From positions 124,001 to 188,000 of the forward strand of contig JAVTVY010057121.1 of assembly GCA_036873755.1 (NCBI GenBank): a stretch of 64,000 nt of DNA, read 5' to 3'. Below the pieces are notes generated by a model. That model had not been told where the DNA came from. It did not search any database and saw only the letters and a program-made list of their open reading frames with translations. Both the position numbers and the translations under genes were made by a program. The stretch is from Hanleya hanleyi. Lineage: Eukaryota; Mollusca; Polyplacophora; Lepidopleurida; Hanleyidae. How positions within the stretch are numbered: position 1 is the stretch's first letter; the number at the start of each line of letters is the position of its first letter. Below are positions 33,000 to 45,833 of the stretch, one piece after another.

Positions 33000-35800
33000 T
33001 TCTAAACCGATTTCATATGTTTACAGAGAAAAAGGGTGTTGGTTTCACGCCGGAACAGATTATTTTTTGCATAAATTTGAGGTGCCAGGTGGCAAAGGAT
33101 AAATTTGTTCATTGAAACAGGCTGAAACAAGTGGTTTACTTTCATTCTGTTTATAATTAATCATGCATAAACGATATTTCCTAGTTGAAGAGGGTGATGT
33201 TGCAGTTTTAATGACAACCCGTGCTCTTGAAAGTGACCATTAGATCAGATCCTATCAGGGCATTTTCCCAGGGCCAATGAATCCTTTCTGATGGGGATTG
33301 CTCAGAAATTCCACGGCCTTACATCTTGAGACGCGGTTCGGTCAGATCTTTCTTGTGAAATATAAGTTTTATATATTATTAAAACAATTTACATTTGGGG
33401 GGTAATTTACATCTATACAGATGAAAAACCGTACTTTATATTTCTGAATCAATATTGACAGATGAGTATAATTTTTATATTGTTTTTCTCAAAACCTCTG
33501 ATTTCTTGTGAAAGTCCTGTCCAGGTGCCAAAATAACTCACCCAAGTTCATTCCTGTTCAAATACAAGCTATATGTAGTCATTCCAATTCCGTACTATGG
33601 TCATAGACATTGCTACAATTTGGATACGCTCAAACTGCATAAGCAATGTTATTATATGCGCACTACATATCTACGAGAGCTACATACATGTATGACCATG
33701 GGAATGGAACTTGTATAAAAGATGAATCGTGGTCGTGAACAATGTCACTCAGCGTATTGTCCAAAAAACGTTCCTGTAAACGTCCAGGAACCTGTAATTT
33801 GATGTTACCATAGCTTGCAAAGTCACGGTAACGATTTAACATTCTCAACATGACCACAGTGACAAACGCTTTCTGATGTTTTCCTGTGATGTCATACGAT
33901 ATCCTGTGATTCGATGCGATAGCATGTGAATTGGTGGGAGACACTGTGAACGGATACTATACCCTATATAGTGACCCGATACCATGTAAGCAAGCTTAGA
34001 TGTACCTAATCCTATATCACTAAAGCTTTATTTCTCAGATCAATCCCTGCTGTTGCGTGTGTCCCATTGTTCTCACATGAGTGATTTAATTAATCCTTAC
34101 ACATTTTAGTCTATATTTATTGTCTCTAATTACAGATAATTTTGCTTGTTATGAAGCACAGAAATAATCATGATCCTGTAGACTAGGCAATTGCCCAAAG
34201 CGGAGTCAAGTTTTTTAACTGTTTTGCTCTCCAAAATAAAGCATTCACTGGCCATATCAAGACACACTCGGATTTCTCCATCCGGACATACGACGCCTAG
34301 TTACATGCACCACATCCACGTGTGTCCCGCCCTCCTCGTCATGTTGCGTCATCACATGATCGAGATAATTGATATTCAAGCTTATTAATATCATCAAAAT
34401 TTGTCTAATTATCTTAAAGGAAGGTGGACGTGGACAACTTTTATTAACAAATGTTCCATACGGAAACTTTGGTACAACTTTTGCAATATGCCATGTTACT
34501 TCGGACATACATGTACGAGGGCAACTTTTCCAGTTCATGTACCTGATACTGTAACCCAGGGTAAGTCTATCTGTACTTAGAGCGTGTTGCTCTGTGGTAT
34601 CCCCAACATTTTAGCTTACGTTTTGAGCTATGATTTTCCCTATTTATGCAAGTATATTCGACATTATGGTCAAAACAGTATGTTAATGTACACTGGTGAT
34701 CAGGGCCACCCACCGTCAGGTTGCATGTGTCAGCATGGGATTCTTATCAATTGATGCTACATCAGAAAATGTTTCGCCTTTGAAGGTGTATTAAGTTGTA
34801 CCCTTATACGAGAGAAGGCACAATCATATTTAGATTAGATTCTTCTTGGCTGGACTTTTAAAAACATGGGCCCATTTATTCAAAACTATTCAACACTTGT
34901 TTTCTCTGTCGATCAGGTCGAGTTACCACCCTTGATATGATCTCCCATGTCGTGTTGGGTGTCGAGAAAGGTCGTTTCCTTTGAACAGATCTGACTAACG
35001 ATAAAAATGTGTGGTTTTGAGAAGCAAACGTTCACGGTTTAGGCAATGATATCCTGTACACCAATAACGCATATCACTGTACTCAAATCAGGCTCTCCAA
35101 CAGCTACACTCTTCCGCACTTTGCTCGCTGACAGAACCTGTTAAGTATATGTTATCATTACGGATTTGTATGCCTGGAATTAATTCATCCAATCAGCCAT
35201 GAGCACGGCATTATTGCTGGAGACCTTGCTGATTGAAATCTCCTATTGTAACACCTCTGCAGGAAATCGGTGGGCAAGAAATAGGCATGTAGTTCACTGG
35301 AGAGAAAAGTTTGAGGAAACACCGGGATACTCGAATATCTGCATCTTTATTTGAAGCACCTCTATGTAAAGGCGGTTTCATGATCAAATAACCGAATGAC
35401 TATTCTTATATTCAGTGGTATATATCGAACATGTAGAAGGCAGGAATAATAAAATTTATATCAATTCAACTCGGCTTGATCTTGTTGTTCAACGACCCCG
35501 GATATTATATGACAGATATTATTGACCAAAAACCTGGTTAATGCTATTTCTTTTCAATCGAAGAAAGTGTTTTTCGAGGAAAAAACTCTTATTCGCTTCC
35601 TGAATCGATTTCCTGTTCCAGAGAACGTTTTCTGCATTCACAAGGTTATCGTTAGTGGCTTCCCAGATGACAATGCTATGGCAATCAATTTTAATGAAGC
35701 CCTTACGACAGCGTCTTCGATAACTCCTCACACTTCAATTTAATTTTACACGTTTCAGCTGAAAGGTCGAGTCACCGTTTTTTGCTTTCCCTGGGACGCG
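33000..35800. other. No supported gene
   Basis: Only short frames of no recognised family were seen. 33880-34000 contains loose copies ('gatgcgatagcatgtgaatt') of the minisatellite at 35806-36130. Opposed frames at 34257-34538 are unrecognised. Confidence 0.45.
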
Positions 35801-35805
35801 ATAGT

Positions 35806-36130
35806 GAGTGATGCTATACCCTGTGAATTGATGCGATACTCTGTGAATTGATGCGATACCCTTTGAATTGATGCGATACTCTGTGAAGTGATGCGAAACG
35901 CTGTGAATTGATTGATGCGAAACTCTGTAAATTGATGCGTAAACCTGTGAATTTATGTAATACCTTTTGAATTTATACGATAACTTGCGAATTTAATTTT
36001 AAGCGATTAAACTTAAAGTTCGATTCATTGCGTCTTGCTTTTCCTGGATGCGATATTCTGTGAATTGATGCAGCGCCTCACGAATGAAGCGATACCCTGT
36101 GAATTGATGCCATGCCACGTGAATTGTCCA
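35806..36130. repeat. Minisatellite, about 21-bp unit
   Basis: About nine degenerate copies of 'gatgcgataccctgtgaatt' run from 35810 to 35995, and four more lie at 36045-36125. The two groups are separated by 'gcgattaaacttaaagttcg'. A degraded outpost is at 33880-34000. Confidence 0.85.
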
Positions 36131-36742
36131 CATCTACACCAGTGTTTTTCAAGTGTATCATGTAATGTATACATCAGATCCGACCTTAGTCTGAAATCCA
36201 TCAGACTCTCATATAAGTATGAAATGAATTCGTTTAATTGATATATACAATTATCTATAGCGAGCGTCTCGAAGTATCGGTCTCGCGTCTTGTAACATTT
36301 TCGCGAAGTCACGATTTTTCTAAGGTGCGAGGGGCTGGTAAATGATTTGACCACGATCACCCTGGACATATAGCTTTTTTCTGTTGTTTTTTGTTGTTGT
36401 TTTTTTAATCGATTGTTTTCAATCGAGAAAATTATCGCGAATGAATGACGATTTCGGGACTCAATGAATTATACATCCTTACAACAATCAAACTTCTGCT
36501 TACAATACAGATGTGTTGGATCTTTTATTTGGCTGGCACACTTGAAAACATCTGAGACGGTTCAGCTTTTGTCTTTCTAGTGCATGTTTCATAGCCTGCG
36601 ATTACCACCGTATTCTTCAATTGGTGACGCGGTGTTGTGGAAGGTGGTGTGGGATGGAACAAATGAACATCAACCGAAAATTACATTGTGTGTGCTGTCC
36701 TCCCTTACATACACATGTTTGTGTGGCGTTCCTGTCATTTTT

Positions 36743-38460
36743 GTCCTCCGCCACGAAGTGGTGGGAGGACTTGGAAATGCTAGCCGTCCGTCCGCCCTTC
36801 CGTCCGTCCGTCCGTCCCACATCTTGTGAACGCGATATCTCGAGAACAATTTGACCTATCAACTTCAAACTTGAGAATGTGCTTCACATCAGTAAGACGG
36901 CTATTGGTATTGATTTTCACTGAGGTACGTAATCCAAGATGGCTGCCATTGACCATATTGGATTTCATCCGTCCCACATCTTGTGAACGCGATATCTCGA
37001 GAACAATTCGACCGATCAACTTCAAACTTGAGAAGGTGCTTCACATCAGTTAGATGGCCGTCCCGCATCTCGTGAATGCGATATCTCGAGAAGAATTTGA
37101 CCGATCAATTTCAAACTTGAGAATGTGCTTCACATCAGTTAGACGGCTATTGGTATTGATTTTCACTGAGGTACGTAATCCAAGATGGCTGCCATTGACC
37201 ATATTGGATTTCATCCGTCCCACATCTTGTGAACGCGATATCTGGAGAACAGTTCGACCAATCGACTTCAAACTTGAGAAAGTGCTTCACATCAGTTAGA
37301 CGGCCATTGGTATTGATTTTCACTGAGATACGTAATCCAAGATGGCTGCCATTGACCATATTGGATTCCATCCGTCCCACATCTTGTGCACGCGATATCT
37401 CGAGAACAATTTGACCAATCGACTCCAAACTTGAGAAGGTGCTCCACATCAGTTAGACGGCCATTGGTATAGCTTTTCACTGAGGTACATAATCCAAGAT
37501 GGCTGCCATTTGACCATATTGGATTCCGTCCGTCCCACATCTTGTGAACAATTTGACTAATCAACTTCAAACTCAAGAAGATGCTTCACATCAGTTAGAT
37601 GGCCATTGGTATTGATTTTCATGGAGGTACGTAATCCCAGATGGCTGCCATTTACCATCTTCCCCAGATGGCTGCCATTGACTATCTTGGATTCCTTCCG
37701 TCCCACATCTTGTGAACGCGGTATCGTGAGAATAATTCATCCAATTGACTTCAAACTTGAGAAGGTGCTTCACATCAGTTAGACGACCATTGGTATTGAT
37801 TTTCATTGAGGTAGTATGTAATCCAAGATGGCTGCCATTGACCATCTTTGATTCCGTCTGTCCTGCATCTTGTGAACGCGGTATCTTGAGAACAATTGGT
37901 CCGATTGACTTCAAACTTGAGAAGGTGCTTCGCCTCAGTTAGACGGCCATTGGTATTGATTTTCATTGAATGAGTATGTAATCCAAGATGGCTGCCATTG
38001 ACCATCTTGGATTCCGTCCTGCATCTTCTTGTGAACGCGGTATCTTGAGAATAATTCGTCCGATTGACTTCAAACTTGAGAATTTGCTTCACATCAGTTA
38101 GATGGCCATTGGTATTGATTTTTCATTGAGGTAGTATGTAATCCAATATGGCTGCCATTGGCCATCCTGCATTTCACTCACCCATATTATACCCATCTGT
38201 GTTGTGAACGCGATATTTTGAGATCTGTTCCACTTATTGATGTATAAACCTCACCGTCCACAAATCCATATACAACTACAGACTTGCATTCCAGTGTTAC
38301 ACTACCCATTACTGCTTCCCAAACCTCCTCAACTTGTCTCAACAATTCCAGATAAGCGTCTCCTTCCACATACACATATCCACTTCCCAAGTTATATTTA
38401 AGGAGATATTGGAAGGGTATATGCTGTACGCTCTCAAACAGGCTACTTGGCGGAGGACCT
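36743..38460. mobile_element. Tandem-repeat element bounded by inverted 'gtcctccgcca' (Helitron-like non-autonomous?)
   Basis: Ten units of about 157-167 bp (one short, 86 bp) follow one another from 36816 to 38200. Each has 'cccacatcttgtgaacgcg', 'gagaacaatttgacc', 'gtgcttcacatcagttagac' and 'atccaagatggctgccattg'. The left border has a 28-nt hairpin from 'gtcctcc' to 'ggaggac' at 36743-36770. The right border has the complement 'ggcggaggac' near 38450. Central 150-170-bp repeats with a subterminal hairpin recall Helitron-derived elements known in bivalves, but no Rep/helicase is here. Long frames on both strands (36617-38092) are read through the repeats and are not genes. Confidence 0.7.
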
Positions 38461-38594
38461 GCTAGCTACTCAGCTTGTTTCTATGCAAATTGTTAGAAAA
38501 AGTCATGTCGCGATGATGACAACGATGATGAATTCCAGTTTGATGAAAAGTGATTGAGCCTGAAATGTAATTTGTGTTATAAGAAACGATCTCT

Positions 38595-39151
38595 TTAACT
38601 CTACTTGGCCTGGGCTTTTTGGGAACTGTCCAGACCTGAGAGAGGCATTTCGGCACCTTCAAATATTGCTTTCACCCCTTGAGCTAGAGAGCTGAAATTT
38701 ACCATACTATACCCTAGGTTCAAGCTCTCTCAGAAAATTGGGAAAAATGAAGCTGGCCGCTATGATGACGTCACAGTAACGTTATCTTCAAAGGGCATTG
38801 TTTGCCCGATTTTTCCGTCAGAATTTTGTATTTACGTGCTTTCTTCGCATAAACTGCATGATACCTTGGTAAATAATAATCTGATTCAAAATAAAAGAGT
38901 ATTTGCTCACTTCTCGTCGCAGAAAATGCGAAATTTGTAGAAAAATGACGAAAACATCACTTTTTTGGTACCTCGCATGACGCCATTTTGAATTTATCAC
39001 GATTCTCTGCTCGGAAACCTATACAAATGACCCCAATTTGATAAACTACAGCGTCATGGAGTGTCAGCTTTCAAGTTTTTGTCATCTCGGAGATAGAGTA
39101 GAAAGTTTGGTAGAGGGTTGTAATGCCGCAACCCCGGACTGGTAGGGTTAA
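38595..39151 (+). mobile_element. piggyBac-like MITE, complete copy
   Basis: TTAA (38595-38598) is followed by 'ctctacttggcctgggct'. The other end is 'ccccggactggtaggg' followed by TTAA (39148-39151). Inverted CCCTA-type termini and TTAA targets are the piggyBac hallmark. The 550-bp interior has no transposase. Confidence 0.82.
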
Positions 39152-39529
39152 TATAGTTTCTCTGATTCTTTAGGATAGTATTGTGCAACATTGTAACTAA
39201 ATAGCGTTATTCCACATCACCAAACATTGTTGCACGATCGGTACAATGTTGCATCATGGTCACTACAATACTGCACATGTGTTATGGGGTGTTGACGATA
39301 TAGCCACACCGAATAAATGTGCTGTGTTTGAAATCTTCACAGTATTCAAAGGATCCAATGAATGCTACTAAGTGAGATATGAACGCGCCATGTACAAATT
39401 GATCGGGAATATCGTTTCCCATCAATAGTTAATTAATATGTTCGTTTAATTGTTTTAAGTGCTGTAGACCCAACGTGAAAGTAAGTCACTTCTATAAAGA
39501 TATAGGACCTCATTTCTCGAAGGATTTAC

Positions 39530-40225
39530 CTTGAAATTCCTCCCTGTCAGGTACTGGTATGTAGGCATGGTAGGTGAATATAAATGGCTAACAATGATAA
39601 GTTCCGGGACATACTACGGCGATAACATTGACTGAGGGTCGCCAGATATATATGCAAATAAATAAGTCCATATGACTGAACTCCACATTTTTGTGTGCAC
39701 TCTCCAAAGCAAAAAGCCAATCACTTGATGAATTGAAACACACAATTGCCAGTTAACAAAAGGAATTCACGTATTATGCCCATATTACGGAAATGTTGGC
39801 GGGAATATGCGATATCGTGCATATTTGTTAACAGAAGTCTTAAATATAATAAGGTGCCTGTTTCAGAGCCAGTTCCAAGAACTTATAAGCTGCACAATCA
39901 GTGAAAAATATATATTCTGTTTTTATGCGCCATCGGAAATAAGCAATATAATTGAATATCATTTGTCATCTACCACGTTTGCGAATCGAGCTCGAATAAA
40001 AATGAAGACTGATGGAGTATTTGATGAATTGTATCAGGTGCGCAGTGTGTTGGATACTCGGCTCATACCTCTGCAGTGAGCTTTCTCTAATTCAACATTA
40101 ACACACGGTATTGAGACCCTATTGTCAGTTGTCGGTGTCACCCTCTGTTGACGCTAGTCCATTGAACTGGATTCCAAACTGACAAACACTATCTGAATTC
40201 AATGCTTTTACCGAAACAGGTGAGT
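39530..40225. repeat. Segmental duplication A, partner copy (uninterrupted)
   Basis: Partner of 1-312 plus 2263-2613. It is continuous across the junction where the first copy holds 1.95 kb of insertions. The 90-residue frame at 39807-40079 is only partly mirrored in the first copy. Confidence 0.85.
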
Positions 40226-42540
40226 CGTATATAATTCAAAACTTCATGAATAAAATAACACTATAATGAACTCACCATTGAGCATTTGTACATCAAAGCT
40301 GCATTCCTGTTCTTCGTGTTGTACTAGTGAGAGCAGGGCATTCATATTAGCGGAGAGTCATAACGTGCATGTAGATATAGGGATCAAGGATGTCTCTAAT
40401 TACGGTTTGGGCCAACATCATCATCAGAGTAATGCGATACTTTTTCTCAAATCCACACGCACCAACATATTATGAAACCTACCAACAATTCCTTGGACCC
40501 ACATTTAGACAATACAAGAATAAATATTATCTCGTCCCTAATTAAGCAACGTCCGTTCGCACCAAGCCTTTATTTTCTCTATCTGTCGTACGGAAGCTTA
40601 TGTATTATGAGTGGAATATTTCAGATTTCTTTTGATCCCTCTCTAACATTTCAATACAGGTCTTTTGCGATGGTGAGCGGGGGGAGGTGGCACCATAGTC
40701 AAATGTTACTACTACGAGGTAATGAAGAATACAGTTATGTACATAGCTGTACATTATATAAAAGACTCTGTAAACGGCATCAAACTAAGGTTTGTCGTAC
40801 ATAGACTGATATTCAATAAATGGTATGTAACACATGTCTTCTAAGTTGGCCATTTCAATCACCATTTCAATCATCCATTTATAATACTGAATAATGTATT
40901 CGTTTTCTAGCTTTTAGATTCACCAGAATCAGATGAACCGATACAATCTCTACTCATTGGCATTGCAGTGCCAACGGTTTCCAATATGATGACTGCTAGA
41001 AAATTGTTGAAAAAAATCGCACTATATTTGATCATCGGGATATAGTATTGCATGACACGACGAAACAATACTGTTCGTATTTATTATTTAAATTATTAGT
41101 TTGATCACTGGACGAATAGACAATTTATGTACAAGGAGATAAGTCATCACGGGTAGAGTGATTTAGACGCTTTTTTAAACCATCATGGTAGCTCCTGTAA
41201 ACATGGTAATTCCAGCATTCGATGTACAAGTTGTGGCGAGCTCATGAGTCCACCCTCATATGATAATGTCACCTACTTGAACATCTATGTTGGTGCTCGA
41301 GATGTCATTCATGAACTTTGTAGAATTTCTTGGATTTCTCTATTATATATTATAGTTCGCCCGTTTTGGCTGACCTACGTTTGTTCTCTCATAACTACGA
41401 TTATATCCAAGAATTATATTGAACTGGTTTTCTGATTTCACATAATCAGCTGGTGTGTTTTACATTGACAGTGCCCGCTATCCACGTCATAGATACGAAC
41501 CTGTCAATCTCGATTCACAGATTTCATAGATATATTGTTTACATGTATTCAACGTCCGTCACTCGTGTCGTTTTTAAGGTTAAATCATTCCACAAAACTT
41601 CGTGGTGTTTCGCCGCCAGTTAGCACTACATTACACTAGTTTTTGTTTTTTAACACGTATGGAGCTAGTTTCCTGGCATCGATTTTTCTTTTCGTGGTTC
41701 ACCGCGTTTGTTTGCAACATACTGGTTATCGTCGACTTGTAAAAACGTCAATCTTCATTATTTACATCAACTCAGAACGTGTTTCACGGTGTTCTACTGT
41801 TCGTCATTGACAGTACAGGTGATGTATCTGTAAAACGAGTTATATGGTGCTAAATACATGGACTAAAAAAATTCAAAATGATTACATACGGATGACGTTA
41901 ATTCTAAAACATACACATTATTTGGTCCGCTTTGCTGGTTCTGACGTAACAGTACATCCAAATTGTCTAGTGATACACAGTTAATGTTCATATCTCATAC
42001 TGACAAAATATTGAAACGTCTAATGCATTATTAGATAGGTTAATCGGTTTAGTCTTCCGCATTTGAGCTTCTACAGTCGAGCTGAAATGTAGACACAAGT
42101 ATGGTTGGACAATTGTGATGCTTATGTAGAGGCGATGAAAAAGAGGGTGGGCGGTCGGGCGATAAGTTCGGTATGGTATTACATAGGCTAACACAGGCAC
42201 TTCACTTGGGCATTTTTGCCTGTCGGAATTCTATCATACCATGATGTCTCAATTGCAAATTGCGATGATGTAATTGTGACACGAAACATCGGGAAAAATA
42301 AACCTGGTACAGGTAAACAGTGAACTGTATCCAGGTATACTCAGGTGCATGCAGTGTCTGTATATCACTTTCGTATATATGAGACTTATCAATAGAATCA
42401 AATCTCCATTCCGAATACAACATTTCATGTAATTGATCATGTTCTCTAACATTAAACATGGTAAATGGAGGTAGATAAACTCACAACGTGTCATTGGCAA
42501 AGAATCACATAAGATATGTTGTAGACGAATTTATCGATAC
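40226..42540. other. No supported gene
   Basis: This is part of the 6.8 kb between duplications A and C in the second copy. The frames (for example 40472-40804 plus, 110 codons) resemble no family I know. No repeats pair with other parts of the window. Confidence 0.45.
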
Positions 42541-42662
42541 TTTATGAGAGACAATGATATATTAGATAATATTAATATTATCAGTAATGGGGGAATATTC
42601 GTTGTCTAACTTATATATACATTAATTAATTATAATAAATCACATTTGTATGTCTAGCTTAC

Positions 42663-42847
42663 CTGTCGGTTAACGTTTGTAGGCTAGGATTTCCACTAGG
42701 CTGTCTTTGTGACACTGGTCCAATAGGCTGTCTTTGTGACATTGATGGCGCTCTGCTAGAGGAGTTTGTAGCTGTTGCAAGGAAGGCTGCCCCAAGAGCA
42801 CAAAGCAAGGTAGACGTAACATAACACCACCACATCTTTTTCAAAAT
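42663..42847 (-). CDS. Candidate first coding exon with membrane anchor or signal peptide, copy 1
   Basis: The minus strand encodes 'MWWCYVTSTLLCALGAAFLA', a Trp/Leu/Ala-rich hydrophobic segment after a Lys-Lys stretch. A Ser/Thr/Pro/Gln-rich stem with two 'SQRQP' repeats follows, then 'TLTDR'. The frame ends exactly at 'accgacag' followed by GTAAGC, a good 5' splice site. The layout fits a secreted protein or the tail-anchor-stem of a type II Golgi enzyme. In copy 2 translation would start four codons earlier (MLKKM); here that codon is ATT, so the Met at 42835 must serve. The frame stays open upstream to about 42860. No later exon was identified. Two damaged copies lie at 45105-45289 and 45776-45833. 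Confidence 0.45.
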
Positions 42848-42869
42848 TTTATGGCACAAACAGTCTAAA

Positions 42870-44260
42870 TAATCGCCTCCACGGTGCCCAAATCTGCGAA
42901 CGAATACGTTATTGTGATCATAACAAATTCTATGTTTAGCTTCATGTCGATATACTTATCGAGATGTAGATAACGCCAATAGATATGAAGGCTATACCAG
43001 AACAGTTCCTCGTATCGGCAATGTGCCAAATCCAGATAATATATCACCAGACGACCGGGGATATACATAGTGCGGACTCATTACGATCTGTCCAATGGCT
43101 GAATCAATCAGTGCCAAACTCAACCGATAAATGCAAGACTATAACAACATCATGTCATATGCATTGCATCTCAATTATGTTCTGTCACGCTAGCAAATTA
43201 GAACACGTATGTAATTATACCAAAATGGAATGGAAGAGGTAAAATAGTAAAATTTTAGAAACAAAATCTCCGACAAGTCGTAGAAGAAACTGTCATATAA
43301 TGAAAATACATGAAAATTTTTATGCAAGATCATGAATCTTGTGAACCATTGACGACTTCACTGCTTGAAGAACCGATATCTTGTACTACAAGTTCATGTT
43401 GCCGGATTACTATCAAGAATATATTTTTTCACTGAGCTGACCAGGGAAGATAGAATCACTGCTGATCTATGTCAGATAATTTCACGGAAAAATGCAATCG
43501 TACACATGTTCGCACGCTAACATCATATTTAGCCGTGCATATGTTTTATTTATTCCGGGGTTCAGGTTCAAGGGTTCCAACTGTTTAGATAACGGTTGGT
43601 GGCGTTGGCTGAAATAGTCATGAGGTGTAAAATGAATTCAGCTTGAAAATATTATCACAGATGGCTCTGCAGTTTTAGAATTGTAACAGCGGTAAGATTC
43701 CAACTGGACCATTGATGCTTTCTATTCAAGTTCACCAAGCCCCCGCATCACTGTGAGAATTATATGAATACAAGCCTCAGAACAGACATTCAGTTACCTG
43801 CTGTCGTCTAAAACGTATTTCCGCATCCACGAACAAAAAAAAATTTATTTAACCAACACTGTATTTGCACCAAAATCTGGACTGACGTAAACTGAAAAAT
43901 ATCAATATGAGTACAAGCTAATTTCTTGGTAAAGGAGTGAAGCCATTAGTTCTTCCTCCGCGAGACTGGAAATATATCATGATGTTCTTATCGTCAAACT
44001 GTATCCCCTCCTATATACTATTCTCTTCTACCAAGAAATTTTCAACCGGCTCAATGCCAGGGTAACATATCTTCACCACGTCAAGGTTTCGTTTTGAGTC
44101 AACGGCGAAATCTTCATCATCTTGCATAGGAGTCCGCGTCCACTTGATAACATGCCACGTTCGCGTCAAACAAGTGATCTGATTGGACAATATACACAGG
44201 ATGTTGCTTTGCTGATTGACTGCATTTTACAGCCGCATCTTCCATGAACCTCATTCATTC
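42870..44260. other. No supported gene
   Basis: Frames are short and unrecognised, and no repeat family was detected. This stretch would contain the promoter side of the candidate exon if that exon is real, but I see no distinctive promoter motif. Confidence 0.4.
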
Positions 44261-44262
44261 CC

Positions 44263-44492
44263 ATGTGAGTGAGTGGTATGGCTTAACGTCGTTTTCAACA
44301 TTGTTTTAGTCATATCACGACGGTGCCGACATGTGCCAGAACACGAGAGTGCTCACAGTTCCTATTACCCTGGACAATGATCAGCCCAGCCAGTACAGCA
44401 TCCGGTCACCTATCCAAGTATTGACCGAGCTTAGCGTTGCTTAACTTCGGTGATCTGACGAGAACCGGTGTGTCCAACGTTGTAAGCCGTAT
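44263..44492 (-). mobile_element. 5S rRNA-derived SINE (SINE3-type)
   Basis: On the minus strand the head (44492 to about 44380) follows 5S rRNA: 'ggcttacaacgttggacaca', 'ccggttctcgtcagatcacc', 'gaagttaagcaacgc', 'ggtcaatacttggataggtg'. These match the A-box, intermediate element and C-box region of the internal Pol III promoter. The body and the tail ('gttgaaaacgacgttaagcc', then 'cactcactcac') follow. The tail resembles the fragment at 4283-4345 and, loosely, the LINE tail at 23640-23690. Confidence 0.82.
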
Positions 44493-45104
44493 GTATATCA
44501 GGGTTATCTAGAATAGGGTTACTTCCGGTTATAGCAAGGATAGGGTAATGGATGAGGTAACGTCGATTTTACAATGAAACTCATATTGATCAAGAATACC
44601 GATCAACGATCCTGATTTGATTTTTGGAACATAATGATGTTCTGGCGGCATCACTGTAAATTGCTAACCGCTTCTCTCTTGTAGGTACTCCATCAACCAA
44701 ACTGACTGTCACCATATGAGTGAAACAAACTTGAGTGTGACATTAAGCCAAATTCCCTCTCTCCCTCCCTCTTGTAGGTAAGTAGCCTATGCTCATGCAT
44801 ACTATTATTGCTGGTTTTTTTTTATTTGATGCTAATATTATTATATGAATTAGCTCTTTGGTTTATGGACGCATAAACTGAATTTTTAACCCTATCTGGT
44901 CTGGGCTTTTTGGGGCCTGTCCAGGCCTGGGGAGGGGCCATTTCGGCCCCGCTAATTATTTTTCTATACTAGATAATATTAATATTATCAATAATGGGGG
45001 AATATTCGTTGTCTAACTTATATATTAATTAATTAATTAATTATTAAATTTGATAAAAGCTGGTCGTGAATAACCACTAAATCACATTTGTATGTCTAGC
45101 TTAC

Positions 45105-45289
45105 CTGTCGGTTAAAGTTTTTAGATTAGGATTTCCACTAGGCTGTCTTTGTGACACTGATCCAATAGGCTATCTTTCCGACAGTGATGGCGCTCTACTA
45201 GAGGAATGTGTAGCTGTTGCAAGGAAGGCTACTCCAAGAGCACAAAGCGAGGTAAACGTAACATAACACCACCACATCTTTTTCAACAT
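45105..45289 (-). pseudogene. Copy 2 of the anchor/stem exon
   Basis: It starts at ATG 45289 ('MLKKMWWCYVTFTSLCALGV') and ends at the same splice donor, GTAAGC. An in-frame TAG at 45172-45170 replaces the Gln codon of the first 'QRQP' repeat. The intronic flank, including the 18-bp palindrome 'gataatattaatattatc', is also copied. Confidence 0.7.
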
Positions 45290-45775
45290 TTTATTGCACA
45301 AACAGTCTCAATAATCGTAGGCTTTACAACGAAACTCATATTGATTAAGAATACTGATCAACGATTCTTATTTGATTTTTGGAACTTAATGATGTCTTGG
45401 CGGCATCACTGGAAACTTCTAACCGCTTCTCTCTTGTAGGTAAGTAGCCTATGTTTATGCATACTATTACTACTGAGTTTTGTTATTTGATGCTGATATT
45501 GTTACATGAATTAGGGCTTTGATTTATGGACGCATAAACCGAATTTTTAACCCTATCTGGCCTGGGCTTTTTGGGACCTGTCCAGGCCTGGGGAGGGGCC
45601 ATTTTGGCCCCGCTAATTATTTTTCTATACTAGATAATATTAATATTATCAATAATGGGAGAGTATTCGTTGTCTAACTTATATATACATTAATTAATTA
45701 ATTAATTATTAAATTTGTTAAATGCTGGTCGTGTATAACCACTAAATCACATTTGTATGTCTAGCTTACCTGTCG

Positions 45776-45833
45776 GTTAAAGTTCGTAGATTAGGATTTC
45801 CACTAGGCTGTCTTTTTGACACTGATCCAATTT
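45776..45833 (-). pseudogene. Copy 3 of the anchor/stem exon, truncated by a MITE
   Basis: Only the 3' end of the exon remains ('SVSKRQPSGNPNLRTLTDR' then the splice donor). Upstream sequence is replaced by the complete piggyBac-like MITE at 45834. The 65-residue frame here joins the exon to MITE sequence. Confidence 0.7.

Noticed and set aside
36617..38092. Overlapping 60-107-codon frames on both strands
   Set aside because: They read through the 160-bp tandem array, whose unit lacks stops in some frames. Similar peptides recur in each unit without any sign of selection.
44395..44492. Functional 5S rRNA gene
   Set aside because: The similarity covers the promoter-like head only, has several mismatches and is followed by a SINE body and tail, with no terminator at the 5S end.
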